A stretch of 64,000 bases of DNA from Plenodomus lindquistii. Its lineage: Eukaryota; Ascomycota; Dothideomycetes; Pleosporales; Leptosphaeriaceae. The stretch is taken from assembly GCA_025504975.1 (NCBI GenBank), contig JANUWI010000003.1, forward strand, positions 1,178,001 through 1,242,000, written 5' to 3'. Shown in pieces: positions 12,493 through 26,593 of this stretch. Each line of letters starts with the position of its first letter. Position 1 is the stretch's first letter. A program made the translations under genes and the position numbers. The notes below the pieces were generated by a model, which saw nothing but the letters and a program-made list of their open reading frames with translations, was not told the origin of the DNA and searched no databases.

Positions 12493-15400
12493 CTATTTTT
12501 TTTTCTAGATAGTTTATTTTTAAACTACGTAATCTATTCGCGCTATATTAGTTATTACTAATATCCTTATTTTTTTAAACTATAGAGTAATACTATATTT
12601 TCTAATTTCTATAAATACTAACTACGCCTTTTATTAGAAATTTTTTTTTATAAAATTATTACTAAAGTTCTTTATAATTATTATTTTTCTAGAGAATTTA
12701 ATTATTCTATTATACCTAATTTACAGTTAAAGTGCGCTAAATATATTTATTAAACAAAAGTATATATAAATATATTTTAAAATTCATTAGATAAAATTTA
12801 AAATAAATATTAAAATAAAGTAAATTAATATAAATAGTTACTAATAACTATTATTTTACGCTTACTACGTAATAAATAAATTCTAAAATAGATAAAAAGG
12901 CGTATTTAGTAGAAAGCTTTATACTTTATATTAAAGTTTAAAGTAAAAAGTAAAAAAGTAAATTTTAAAATATTAGATTATTTTATAGCGTTTATTAGTA
13001 GAGCCTTTTTACCTATAATATAGGTAACTTTTAGTCTATTAAACTAATCTATTATAAAGTATAGTTATATTTTATTTTCTAGTAATACTATACTAGTAGC
13101 TAGTAGTAGTTTATAAAGTTTATTTCTAGTTTTTATATATTTTCTAAATTATTATACTCTAACTATTTTACTAGGTACTTTTTATTATATTATTTTTTTT
13201 AATATATTACTATTCTTTTAACTTTAAACTTATTATTTTTCTATTATTTATAATAGAAAGTTATTTATAATAGAATTAAAAGGTTAGCTAGTTCTAGTAT
13301 TTTTATATAAAATCTAGAATATATTTTAGCGTTAGGTAGAAAGTTAAATATATATATAACTAGTTTTTTTTAGTTTTTAATTAAATCTAGTTAAACTTTA
13401 ATATAGTTAAATCTATAATTAGGTTATATTATATAAAAGTTTTTTATAAAAAAATATACTTTATTTTTTTTTTTAGCTAAAGTACTATTTTTTATTTTTT
13501 ATTAATACATAAAATACTACTACGTTAAATATCTAAAAAAGCTTTATTTAATTTTTTATAAATTCTTTTTAGTTTTTTAGCTATAAGTATAGCTACTTCT
13601 ATTTTCTAATAGAGTAATATTCTAGTAAAAAGATTTAGGTGTCTTCTATAGTTAGTAAAATATAGAGTCTATTCTATAAACTTTAGAACTTTATTATTAT
13701 ATACTATTTTAGCTATAGGTAATAGTAAAATTAAATTATTTTATTACAAATTAATATATATCTATAGGTAGGCTTTTATAGTATAATTTATTTACTTTAT
13801 CTATTTATCTATTTCTAGATAAAAGGCTATAAATAGTTTATATTACATTCTAATAGTAGTAAAAAGTAATATCTAAAAGTTTAATATAAATAGATTATTT
13901 TAGTTACTAATAATAAACTTTAGAATACTATAATATCTAATAATTCTATTAATAAAAATATATACTAGCTAAACTACTATAAAGTTTTTTCTAAATAGAA
14001 TATATTTAGCTATCTTTATAAATTAATTATCTATAACTATAATTATATTATATATAAATCTAGTAACTAGATTTTTTAATAGTAGTAAACCTATTATAAA
14101 GTCTATAAAAATATATTTCTAAAGTATTAAAAGTAGTTCTAGTACCTATATTTTTTTATAAAGTGCGTATATACTATATTTATTTTTCTAATACTCTATA
14201 TATTTACTAATAAAGTCTATAACTTTATTTTTTATATTTCTAAACTAGTAATTTTATTAAATTAGTTCTATAGTATATTAAATGCCTAGGTAACTATATA
14301 TAGAGTCTTTATAGTAGCTTTAAATAACTACTTTCTATAATTTCTCTATAAGTTTAGGTATAATAGTAAGTACTATACTAAATATTCTAGTAGGTTCTAA
14401 TAAACTATTTTTATTAGCTTTAAAAATTATATTTTTAATAATTCTTTTAGATTTTATAATATCTATCTATTAGCTAAAAGCGTTAGCTTTACTATTATTT
14501 TTATTTAAAGTATATATAATTTTAAATTTATACTAGCCTAGTATTTCTAACTATTATATTTATTATTTATTAAAAGTTTTTATTATAGTAAAGCTTATAA
14601 AGTGTTTATAATCTAAATATATTATAAGTTCTAAGTAGCTTTCTATATAGATGCGCTAGTACTTTAATATATTAATAATAATTATAAATTCTTTATTATA
14701 TATATTTTAATTCTTTTTAGATACTATAAATTTTCTAGAGTAGTATATAATTAAATACTATTTACTATTTTATTTTTATAATACTACTACGCCTATTATA
14801 AAGTCTAATATAGTTATTTTAAAGCGTAATAGTTTACTACTTTAGAAAAATAGTAATATTAGTAGTTTTATATATACCTACTTTATATTATTAAATATAG
14901 TTTTATTATTTTATTTTTACTTTTAAACTTGTGTTTTTTTAGTTAGCTTTATAAAAATTACTACTTTTTTAGAGAAATTTTTAATAAACTATTAGTTAAA
15001 ATTTATAAATTTAAAAAATAACTAGATATTTTTTATAGTTTTAGGTATAGACTAGTTTATAATTACTTTTATTTTATTTTTATTTATTTTTACTCTATAG
15101 ATACTAACTATATATTCTAGAAACTCTATTTCTTTTTTATACTACTTATATTTTTTAGGTTTAAGTTATAAGTTATACTATTTAAATATAGTTAGAACTT
15201 ATCTAATATACTAAATATATTTCTATTTATTATTTAAATATACAAAAATATTATTAAAATATACAATAATAAATATATCTAGGTATTTTTTTAAAATATT
15301 ATTAATAAAAGCCTAATATATTACTAGAGTATTAGTAAAACTAAAAGGTATTACTATATACTAATAGTAGCTATAGTATATTCTAAACGGTATTTTCTAT

Positions 15401-18400
15401 TTTTTATTTACTTTTATATAGATAAAGTTATACGCGTTTTATAGATCTAATACTATAAAAGTTTTTATATAAGCTAATTAATTTTTTAACTCTATTATAT
15501 TAGATAATAGATATTAATTTTTAATTATAATATTATTAAACTCTTTATAGTTAATATATAACTATAGCTTACTATTTTTTCTAGTATAAAAAGAATAGAG
15601 TAGCCTACTAGTAATTTAGAGAGATAAATAAATTTTTTTTTAGGTTAACTTTAATATACTTTTTTAGCATTTTAAGTTCTTTTTCTAATAGTCTATAAAT
15701 TAGTCTAAAAGTTAGTTACTTTTTTTTTATAGAATAATTTTATAATTTTAAAGCTTATATTTAGGTAATACTACTATATTTATCTTTTTCTAAAAAAATA
15801 GCTTAAATTCTTTATACTTTTTAGAAATTTCTAAAGTTATATAGTTTTTTTTTTTTACTTTTATCTATTAACCTAGTAGTACTTTACTAGTATCTATAAA
15901 GTTAGACCTATATTATTTATAGTTATTTTTATTTAGATATTATTTTCTAATAATCTTTTCTATATTATATACTATAATTTATTTTCTATTTACTATTATA
16001 TAATAATAATATATAGGCTAGCTTATAGTTACGTTTAATTTACAGCACTTAAATTAAAATATTTTAAATTTTTAATTAATTCTAGAATTCTATTTTATAA
16101 GCTAAAAAAGGCTAAAAATAATATTATATATTAAAAAGCTAAATATATTAAAGTCTATACGTTTCTAGTAATTTCTAATAATTATATCTAATTTTATTAC
16201 TTTATATATAATTCTAGATTAACTAAATATAGCTTTACTATTAATTATATTTATAGAATAAAGAATTTATTTTTTTAATAGATATAGACTTTCTATATAT
16301 ACTATATAAATAGATATAAAGTTTACTTTATACTTTAAGTTTATTATAGCTATTATAGTATATTTTTTAAACTTTATTTTAAATTTAGTTAAGCCTATAG
16401 CTTCTATTATATAGATAGAATATTTTATAGAGCTAGAGTATAGTACTAGTTTAAAAAAGATTTATTTTTAAATTTATAAAAGTATTTTTTATTTTTATAC
16501 TGTCTATATTCTAGATTATAGTATATATACTATATTTAATTATAATATATTCTATTAATAATAGTTTATATCTAGATATATACTCTATTATTATTAAATT
16601 TTAAAAAATAGCTTTATACACGTTTATTTTATTAATATTTAAAGTAAATTTTATTTATATAGTTATATACTTAGTACGTATAGTAGTTAAATTAATATAG
16701 ACAGTATTTTATTTCTATTTTATCTAAATAGTAAATAGTATATATATTATAAATATATAAACTCTATAATATACTACTATATTATTTATTTTATTAGTTA
16801 TCTATATAGCTTAGATACCTATTACTTTTACTTTATTAAACACTCTAGCGCTTTAAAATATTATTTTTTCTAGCTAGAGTATTATTTATTCTATAGGCTT
16901 TTTTTTAAATAGTAGTTTTATAATATTCTAATCTAGTATATCTATAGTTTTAAAAAAACCTAGTTATTATAGTCTTTATTATAAGTAATCTACTAATTTA
17001 TAGTATTTTTTTAGCTATTATAGTACTTATACTATAAACTTTTTATTATTAAAAGTATTTTATAGTTTTTATATTAACTTTTTAACGTAGCTAGTAATTA
17101 TTATAGTACTGTTATTAATATTATAGGTTAGCTATTTTATAAGCTATTAAATAGCTTATTTTAAGTATTTTTTTATATTACTAAGTTTTTAATTCTATTA
17201 TACTAGAATAGCTTATATTTATAGTAGAGGTATAGTAGCTTAGTACTATAATTTAAATTTTTTTACTTTTTTCTATTTAGTATAGTATTCTTTTATAGAC
17301 TTAAATTTATTATTTAAATTTTCTGCGTTTACTACTAAAGCTTTCTAATACTTTAGGTATTATTTAATTTTTTTATTTAAAAAAGTTTTTTTTTCTATAT
17401 AATTTTAGATTATAGTAATAGAAAATAGTTTTTTATTGTCTATATTATTTAATAAGCTAATTAAAATATTAAAAATATTTAAATAGCTTACTACACTATT
17501 AGAATTAAATAGTTTAATACTAGAGATAATTATCTACTTATTTTTTATATTTTTATTAAGTATTTTAATTTATACTATATTAACCTAGCGTATAACTTTA
17601 TTTTTAGATTTATAGTTTTATATAAAATAGCTTTTTTTATTATATTTATAGCACGTTAGTAGCTTTTAACTAGACTACTTTTAGTTACTTTTTTTTAGGT
17701 AAGTTTTTTTTTAATAATATTATTAATATATATAGCTTCTATACTATAGCTTTATTAAATACTCTATTATATAGGTTAGTAGACCTAATAGCTTTATTTA
17801 TTATTAAACTAGTATTATAACCTCTAGAGTTTTCTAGACTTTTATCTATCTATAGTAGGTAATATTTATTTATAGCTTTATTTAGCTAGTTTAAATTTAT
17901 ATAAGTTATTATTAATATAGATTATATTTTCTACTAGGTTATCTAGTATTTTAATAATACCTCTAGATTTTATAAATTCTTTATAAATTTCTAGTTTAAA
18001 ACTGTATAAATATATATATATTAATACTTTATTATTTTATTTAAATTATTTTTAGTATTACTAAAATATTAGTATATAGTCTATAGTAGACTTAGTTTAT
18101 TATAATATTTAGATTTTTTCTTTAGTAATAATAAAATTTTTAAAAAAAAATTATTTAAAGTTTATTTCTAAATATATTTTAATTTTTAATTAAATTAGTA
18201 TTTTTAGCGTTTATATTATCTTTATCTAAATATTTATATAAAAATAAAGTAATCTATTTTTTAGTATTTTTTTTTATAAAGCTAGTTATAATTATAACTT
18301 AGTTATTATTATTAATCTAATTTCTTTTAATATAGAAATAATAATTATACTAGAGAATTTATATTTTAAACTTAGCTTTTTTTTTAAAGTAGAAGTTAGG

Positions 18401-18485
18401 CTTAGCTACGTAAGTACTAAAGTAGCTAGTAGTTAAAGTATCTAGAGTATCTATAGAAATATTATTTATTTTAAAATGTTTAAAG
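12493..18485 (-). pseudogene. RIP-destroyed gag-pol of Gypsy element A
   Basis: On the minus strand this stretch is homologous to B's internal region over its whole length. The reverse-transcriptase part is easiest to see near 15,240-16,050, the reverse complement of B's 22,070-22,620. Stop codons occur every few codons, mostly TAA and TAG where CAA, CAG, CGA or TGG codons are expected. That is the pattern RIP leaves in coding DNA. It cannot encode a product. Confidence 0.85.
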
Positions 18486-18871
18486 TATAAAATTTTTTTT
18501 TAATAGCTATAATATAAAGTAGCTAGTATTTAAAAAAAAGTAAATTTAGTTTTTAAAAATAGGTATTATATATAGATAGAGGTAGTTTATTACTAAAATA
18601 GTAAAATTACGTTTTTAAAAAAAGTAATAAATAGATTTAAAATAACTAAATATATTATTTATTTATTTATTTATATAAATTAAATATAATCTACTAGAAA
18701 AGTATTTTAATATTTCTATATACTTATATAATAGCTATAATAGAAGCTATTATATCTATTATTCGCTAGTATATGTATTTACTATTAGCTATTATATATA
18801 TTTATTACTAGCTATTATATATATCTATTACTAGCTATAATAAATACTATTATAGCTATTAGTTATATAAT
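18486..18871 (-). repeat. Right LTR of element A, first part
   Basis: The first 386 bp of A's right (5') LTR end at 18,871, where B enters after the target ATAAT. The remaining 90 bp are at 39,431-39,520. The joined length of 476 bp is close to the 472 bp of the left LTR. Confidence 0.85.
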
Positions 18872-19342
18872 TGCTATAATCCCTCTATAATAAATAAAAA
18901 CTATAGACTATAAATAAATAATATAAACGCTAGCTTAATAAGCAGCTCTATAATATTACATATTATAGAACTAATAGCTATAATAGTATCTATTACAGCT
19001 AGTAATAGATATATATAATAACTAGTAATAGATATATATAATAGCTAATAGTAAATACATATACTAGCGAATAATAGATATAATAGCTTCTATTATAGCT
19101 ATTAAATAAGTATATAGAAATATTAAAATACTTTTCTAGTAAATTATATTTAATTTTTATAAATAAATAAATAATATATTTAGTTATTTTAAATATATTT
19201 ATTACTGTTTTTAGAAACATACTTTTACTATTCTAGTAATAAACTACCTCTATTTATATTTAATACCTATTTTTAAAAACTAACTTTAGTTTTTTTTTAA
19301 TACTAGCTACTTTATATTATAGCTATTAAAAAAAAATTTATA
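18872..19342 (+). repeat. Left LTR of element B (5' LTR)
   Basis: This 471-bp LTR runs from TGCTATAATCCC to TTTATA. It is the inverted equivalent of A's LTRs. Because A's right LTR lies immediately to the left, the two form a head-to-head palindrome around 18,872. The 73-codon open frame at 18,999-19,220 lies inside this LTR and is not a gene. Confidence 0.85.
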
Positions 19343-22300
19343 TTTTAACTACTTTAAAATAAGTAATGTTTTTATAGATACTTTAGATACTTTAACTACT
19401 AGCTCTTCTAGTATTTATATAGCTAAGTTTAACTTTTACTTTAAAAAAAAAGCTAAGCTTAAAATATAGATTCTCTAGTATAATTATTATTTCTATATTA
19501 AAAGAAATTAAATTAATAATAATAACTAAGTTATAATTATAACTAGCTTTATAAAAAAAAATACTAAAAAGTAGTTTACTTAATTTTTATATAAATATAT
19601 AAATAAAAACGTTATAAATACTAAAAATACTAATCTAATTAAAAATTAGAATATATTTAAAAATAAACTCTAAATAATTTTTTTTTTAAAAAATTAATTA
19701 TTACTAAATAAAAAATCTAAATATTATAATAAACTAAGTTTACTATAAACTATATAATAATATTTTAGTAATACTAAAAATAATTTAACTAAAATAATAA
19801 AGTATTAATATATATATATAAGCAAGGTTTTAAACTAGAAATTTATTAAAAATTTATAAAATCTAGAAGTGTTATTAGAATACTAGATAACCTAGTAGAA
19901 AATATAATCTATATTAATAATAATTTATATAAACTTAAATTAGCTAAATAAAGCTATAGATAAATATTACCTACTATAGATAGATAGAAGTCTAAAAAAC
20001 TCTAAAAGTTATAATACTAGCCTAATAATAAATAAAGCTATTAGGTCTACTAAATTATATAATAGAGTATTTACTAAAACTATAGTATAGAACCTATATA
20101 TATTAATAATATTATTAAAAAAAATCTATCTAAAAAAAGGTAACTAGAAGTAGTCTAGTAGAAAGCTACTAATATACTATAAATATAGTAAAAAAGGCTA
20201 CTTTATATAAAACTACTAGTCTAAAAATAAAGTTATACGCTAGATTAATATAGTGCAAATTAAAGTACTTAATAAAAATATAAAAAATAAATAGATAATT
20301 ATCTCTAGTATTAAGCTATTTAACTTTAACAGCGCAGTAAGCTGCTTAGATATCTCTAATACTTTAATTAGCTTATTAGATAATATAAAAAATAAAAAAT
20401 TATTTTTTATTACTACAATCTAGAATTGCATGTAGAAAGAAGCTTTTTCTAATAAAAAAATTAAGTAATACTTAAAGTATTAGGAAGTTTTAGTAGTAAA
20501 TATAGAAAATTTAAATAATAAATATAAGTCTATAAAAAAATACTATACTAAATAAAAAAAGGTAGAAAAGTTTAAATTATAGTACTAAGCTATTATACCT
20601 CTACTATAGATATAAGCTATTCTAGTATAATAGAATTAAAAACTTAGTAATATAAAAAAACGTTTAGAGAAAGCTATTTAATAGTTTATAACATAGCTAA
20701 CCTATAATATTAATAACAGCACTATAATAATTAATAGCTACGTTAAAAAATTAATACAAAAACTATAAAATACTTTTAATAATAAAAAGTTTATAGTATA
20801 GATACTATAATAGCTAAAAAATACTATAAATTAGTAGATTACTTATAAAGAAAATTATAATAACTAGGTTTTCTAAAAACTACAGGCATACTAGATTAGA
20901 ATAATATAAAATTACTATCTAAAAAAAAAAGCCTATAGAATAAATAATACTCTAGCTAGAAAAAATAATACTTTAAAGTGCTAGAGTACTTAATAAAGTA
21001 AAAGTAATAGGCGTCTAAGCTATATAGATAACTAATAAAATAAATAATATAGTAGTATATTATAAAGCTTATATACATATAACATATATACTATCTACTA
21101 TTTAAATAAAATAGAAATAAAATACTTTTTATATTAATTTAACTACTGTACGTACTAAGTATATAACTATATAGATAAAATTTACTCTAAATATCTATAG
21201 AATAAGCGCGTATAAAGCTACTTTCTAAATTTTAATAATAATAGAGCACGTATCTAGATGCAAACTATTATTAATAGAATATATTATAATTAAATATAGT
21301 ATATATACTTTAATCTAGAATATAGAAAGTATAAAAATAAAAAATACTTTTATAGATTTAAAAATAAGTTTTTTTTAGACTAGCGCTATACTCTAGCTTT
21401 ATAAAATATTCTATCTACGTAGTAGAAGCTACAGGCTTAACTAAATTTAAAATAAAGTTTAAAAAATATACTATAATAGCTATAATAAACTTAGAGTATA
21501 AAGTAAACTTTATATCTACATATATAGTATATATAGCAGGTCTGTATCTATTAAAAAAATAAATTCTTTACTCTATAAATATAATTAATAGCAAGGCTAT
21601 ACCTAGTTAATCTAGAATTATATATAAAATAATAGAATTAGACTTAATTATTAGAAATTACTAGAAACGTATAGACTTTAACGTGTTTAGCCTTTTAATA
21701 TATAATATTATTTTTAGCCTTTGTTAGCTTATAAAATATAATTCTAAAATTAATTAAAAATTAAAAATATTTTAATTTAAATACTATAAATTAGATATAA
21801 CTACAAGCTAGCCTACGCATTATTATTATATAATAGTAAATAAAAAATAAATTATAGTATATAATATAAGAAAAATTATTAGAGAATAATATTTAAATAA
21901 AAATAACTATAAATAATATAGGTCTAACTCTATAGATACTAGTAAAGTACTACTAGATTAATAGATAAAAGTAAAAAAGAACTACGTAACTTTAAAAATC
22001 TTTAAAAAGTATAAAAAATTTAAGCTACTTTTTTAGAAAAAAATAAATATAGTTGTATTGCCTAAATATAAGCTTTAGAATTATAAAATTATTCTATAAA
22101 AAGGAAAGTAACTAACTTTTAGACTAATTTATAGACTATTAGAAAAAAAACTTAAAATGCTAAAAAAGTACATTAAAGTTAACCTAAAAAAAAAATTTAT
22201 TTAACTCTCTAAATTACTAGCAGGCTACTTTATTCTTTTTATACTAAAAAAGAATAGTAAGCTATAGTTATATATTAACTATAAAAAGCTTAATAATATT

Positions 22301-25300
22301 ATAATTAAAAATTAATACCTATTACCTAATATATTAGAGTTAAAGGATTAATTAGCTTATATAAAGATTTTTATAGTATTAGATCTATAAAGCGCGTATA
22401 ACCTTATCTATATAAAAGTAGATAAAGAATAGAAAATAGCGTTTAGAACACGCTATAGCTACTATAAATATATAGTAATACCCTTTAGTTTTACTAACGC
22501 TCTAGTAATATATTAAGCTTTTATTAATAATATTTTAAAAAAATACCTAGATATATTTATTATTATATATTTTAATAACATTTTTATATATTTAAATAAT
22601 AAATAGAAATATATCTAGTATATTAGATAAGTTCTAACTACATTTAAATAGTATAACTTGCAACTAGAACCTAAAAAATATAAGTAGTATAAAAAAAAAG
22701 TAGAGTTTCTAGAATATATAGTTAGTATCTATAAAGTAAAAATAAATAAAAATAAAATAAAAGTAGTTATAGACTAGTCTACACCTAAAACTATAAAAAA
22801 TATCTAGTTATTTTTTAGATTTATAAACTTTAACTAATAGTTTATTAAAAATTTCTCTAAAAAAGTAGCGCTTTTTATAAAGCTAACTAAAAAAAAAATA
22901 AGCTTAGAAATAGAGATAAAATAAAAAAACTATATTTAATAACATAAAGTAGGTATATATAAAACTACTAATATTTGTATTTTTCTAAGTAGTAAACTAT
23001 TACGCTTTAAAATAAATATATTAAACTTTATAATAGGCGTAGTAGTATTATAAAAAAAAAATAGTAAATAGTATCTAATTATATACTACTCTAGAAAATT
23101 TATAGTACCTAAAAAGAATTATAACGTATATAATAAAAAATTTATAGCTATTATTAATATATTAGAGTACTAGCGTATCTACGTAGAAAGCTACTTAGAA
23201 TTTATAATATTTTTAAATTATAAAAACTTTATAAGCTTTCCTATAATAAAAACTTTTAATAGATAATAAATATAATAGTTAGAAATACTAGGCTAGTATA
23301 AATTTAAAATTATATATACTTTAGATAAAAATAATAGTAAAGCTAACGCTTTTAGCTAATAAATAGATATTATAAAATCTAAAAGAATTATTAAAAATAT
23401 AACTTTTAAAGCTAATAAAAATAGTTTATTAGAACCTACTAGAATATTTAGTATAGTACTTACTATTATACCTAAACTTATAGAGAAATTATAGAAAGTA
23501 GTTATTTAAAGCTACTATAAAAACTCTATATATAGTTATCTAGACATTTAATATACTATAGAACTAATTTAATAGAATTACTAGTTTAGAAATATAAAAA
23601 ATAAAGTTATAGACATTATTAGTAAATATATAGACTATTAAAAGAATAAGTATAATATATATATACTTTATAAAAAGATATAAGCACTAGAACTACCTTT
23701 AATACCTTAAAAAAACATCTCTATAAACTTTATAATAGGTCTACTACTATTAAAAGATCTAGTTACTAGATTTATATATAATATAATTATAGTTATACCT
23801 AATTAATTTATAAAAGCAGCTAAATATATTTTATTTAGAAAAAACTTTATAGTAGTATAGCTAGTATATATTTTTATTAATAGAATTATTAGATATTATA
23901 GCATTCTAAAGTTAATTATTAGTAACTAAAATAAACTATTTATATTAAACTTTTAGACTTTACTTTTTACTACTATTAAAACGTAATAAAAACTATCTAC
24001 AGCCTTTTATCTAGAAATAGATAGATAGATAAAGTAAATAAATTATACTATAAAAGCCTACCTATAGATATATATTAATTAGTAATAAAATAATTAGATT
24101 TTACTATTACCTATAGCTTAGATAGTATATAATAATAAAGTTTTAAAGTCTATAGAATAGACTCTATATTTTACTAACTATAGAAAATACTTAAATTTTT
24201 TTACTAGAATATTACTTTGTTAAAGGATAGAAACAGCTATACTTATAACTAAAAAACTAAAGAAAGTTTATAAAGAATTAAGTAAGGCTTTTCTAGATAT
24301 TTAATATAATTGCATTTTATATATTAATAAAAAATAAAAAATAGCACTTTAGCTTAAAAAAAGATAAAGTATATTTTTTTATAAAACACTTGTATATAAT
24401 ATAATCTAATTATAGATTAGACTACGTTAAAATTAGACTATTTTTAATTAAAAATTAAAAAGAACTAGTTATATATATACTTAACTTTCTGCCTAACGCT
24501 AAAGTATATTCTAGATTCTATATAAAAATACTAGAACTAGCTAACTTTTTAACTCTATTATAAATAACTTTCTATTACAAATAATAGGAAAATAATATGT
24601 TTAAAGTTAAAAAAATAGTTATATATTAAAAAAAATAAGGTAATAAAAAATACCTAGTAAAATAGTTAGAGTATAATAACTTAAAAAATATATAGAAACT
24701 AGAAATAAACTTTATAAACTACTACTAGCTACTAGTATAGTATTACTAGAAAATAAAGTATAACTATACTCTATAATAGATTAGTTTAATAAACTAAAAG
24801 TTACCTATATTATAGATAAAAAAGCTCTACTAATAGATACTATAAAATAATCTAATATTTTTAAGTTTATTTTTTTCCTCTCTACTTTAAGTTCTAATAT
24901 AAAGTATAAAGTTTTCTACTAAACATACTTTTTTATCTATTCTAGAATTTTTTTATTATATAGCAAGCGCGAGATAATAGTTATAAATAACTATTTATTT
25001 TTATTTACTTTTTTTTAATATTTATTTTAAATTTTATTAAATAACTTCTAAAATATATTATACACGTTTTTTTTTTTATAAATATATTTAGCGCACTTTA
25101 ACTGCAAGTTAGACATAATAAAATAATAAAATCTTTTAGAAAAATAATAATTATAAAAAACTTTAGTAATAATTTTATAAAAAAAAATTTCTAATAAAAG
25201 GCGTAGTTAGTATTTATAGAAATTAGAAAATATAGTATTACTCTATAGTTTAAAAATATAGAGATATTAGTAATAACTAATATAGCGCTAATAGATTACG

Positions 25301-25336
25301 TAGTAGAAATATATACTATCTAGAAAAAAAAAATAG
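19343..25336 (+). pseudogene. RIP-destroyed gag-pol of Gypsy element B, with chromodomain trace
   Basis: Domains can still be followed in order. Allowing for C-to-T and G-to-A changes, a CCHC zinc knuckle of gag lies near 20,175-20,216. Reverse transcriptase spans about 22,070-22,620, including a (V/I)DYRKLN-like box and a YLDDI box near its end. RNase H follows, and an integrase core lies around 23,640-24,100 with a trace of the FHPETDGQTE region. A chromodomain-like tail lies about 24,590-24,720, with V-x-KI, YLVKW-like and N-x-W-E-like positions. The Gypsy pol order and the chromodomain mark a chromovirus. Many in-frame TAA and TAG codons make it non-functional. Confidence 0.82.
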
Positions 25337-25551
25337 TATTATAATCTCTTTATAATAGATAAAAACTATAGACTATAAATAAATAATATAAACGCTAGTT
25401 TAATAGATAGCTCTATAATATTACGTATTATATAACTAATAGCTATAATAGTATCTATTATAGCTAGTAATAGATATATATAATAACTAGTAATAGATAT
25501 ATATAATAGCTAATAGTAGATATATATACTAGCTAATAATAGATATAATAG
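25337..25551 (+). repeat. Right LTR of element B, first part
   Basis: The first 215 bp of B's 3' LTR, beginning TATTATAATCTC after an A-rich run that would be its polypurine tract. It stops at 25,551, where element C begins, and resumes at 39,168. Confidence 0.85.
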
Positions 25552-25756
25552 TATAATAGCACAGGCAATTATATAAGTATTTATAGATTATATAGGTTAA
25601 ACCTCTAGAGTAAAATACTATATAAAAAGCTAGTTTTCTCTATATAAAGTAGAACTATAGTATTTCTACTAACTAAAGCGTGCCTATTTAGGCCTAGCGC
25701 TAGGAGAGTAGCTCTAAAGCACTAATAACTAGAAGTTATAGATTTAATCTATAATA
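25552..25756 (-). repeat. Left LTR of element C
   Basis: It aligns end to end with 38,959-39,163 at the same length. It is the better preserved of the two and keeps GCACAGG and GCGTGCC-like stretches that are TATAG and GCGCC in its partner. Most differences are transitions, as expected from RIP. Confidence 0.85.
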
Positions 25757-26176
25757 CTATCTCTCTTTTTAAAAAAAGTAGTTCTAGTTACTTTATAAAG
25801 TATAAAAATTACTATATTTTATAAAAGCTATACGTAGTTTTACTACCTAAAGTAAATAACTATATTACTAATAGCTAATAAGCTGCTATTTTTTATATTC
25901 TAGATTATTATTCTATAGTAATATTTTATATATTTTTCTATTATTTAAATATTATAGCTTTATTTATTAAAGGCTTAGCAAGCTCTATTATATAGAAGCT
26001 TTAGTTTAGTAGCTTTATAAAGTGCGCTATAAATAGTAGTAAATATATTAAATAGAAAAGTTACTTTATATAATATAACTACTAGGTAATATATCTAGTA
26101 ATTCTTTTAGCTACTACTATAGTAGCTACTACGTAAAAATTCTATTATATCTCTAGTTATTATACTATAATAAAAT

Positions 26177-26593
26177 TGTAATAAAGCTACATTCTATTAT
26201 AATAATAACCTTTAGCTATAGAAGCCCTTTTATAAGCTACCTCTATTTTTCTCTATATAAGTTTACTAAAAATAGAAGACTATACTAACTTCTATCTAAA
26301 CTACCTCTATACTATACCTAGTCTAGATTCTATAAAAATCTCTACTTTACTATTACCTACGTGCTAATATAGTAAAAGAAAGAAGAGAACTCTATAAAGG
26401 CCTAGAACTACTACTAAGCTCTACTCTATATAGCTTACTTTTTTAATAGAACTATAGAGGCATAATTTTTTTATTCTTTTATATAAGGCCTATAAAAATA
26501 TAATTTATTTAGCTTTTTAATCTGCGCGCACTTCTATATACCTTTAAACTAATTTAGACGTTTTTTAGTACTTTATGTTTTTAAGCTGTTATA
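26177..26593. repeat. Solo LTR of the E family (417 bp)
   Basis: It begins TGTAATAAAGC and ends in a RIP-altered TTACA, exactly 417 bp like the LTRs of element E. It is flanked on both sides by AAAAT (26,172-26,176 and 26,594-26,598), a 5-bp target duplication. No internal region is attached, so it is the product of LTR-LTR recombination. It keeps more CG, CA and TG than its older relatives at 11,247 and 45,318. Confidence 0.88.

Noticed and set aside
18999..19220. 73-codon open frame on the minus strand
   Set aside because: It lies wholly inside the left LTR of element B, starts and ends in repeat DNA, and is a low-complexity string of I, Y, K and L expected from AT-rich sequence.
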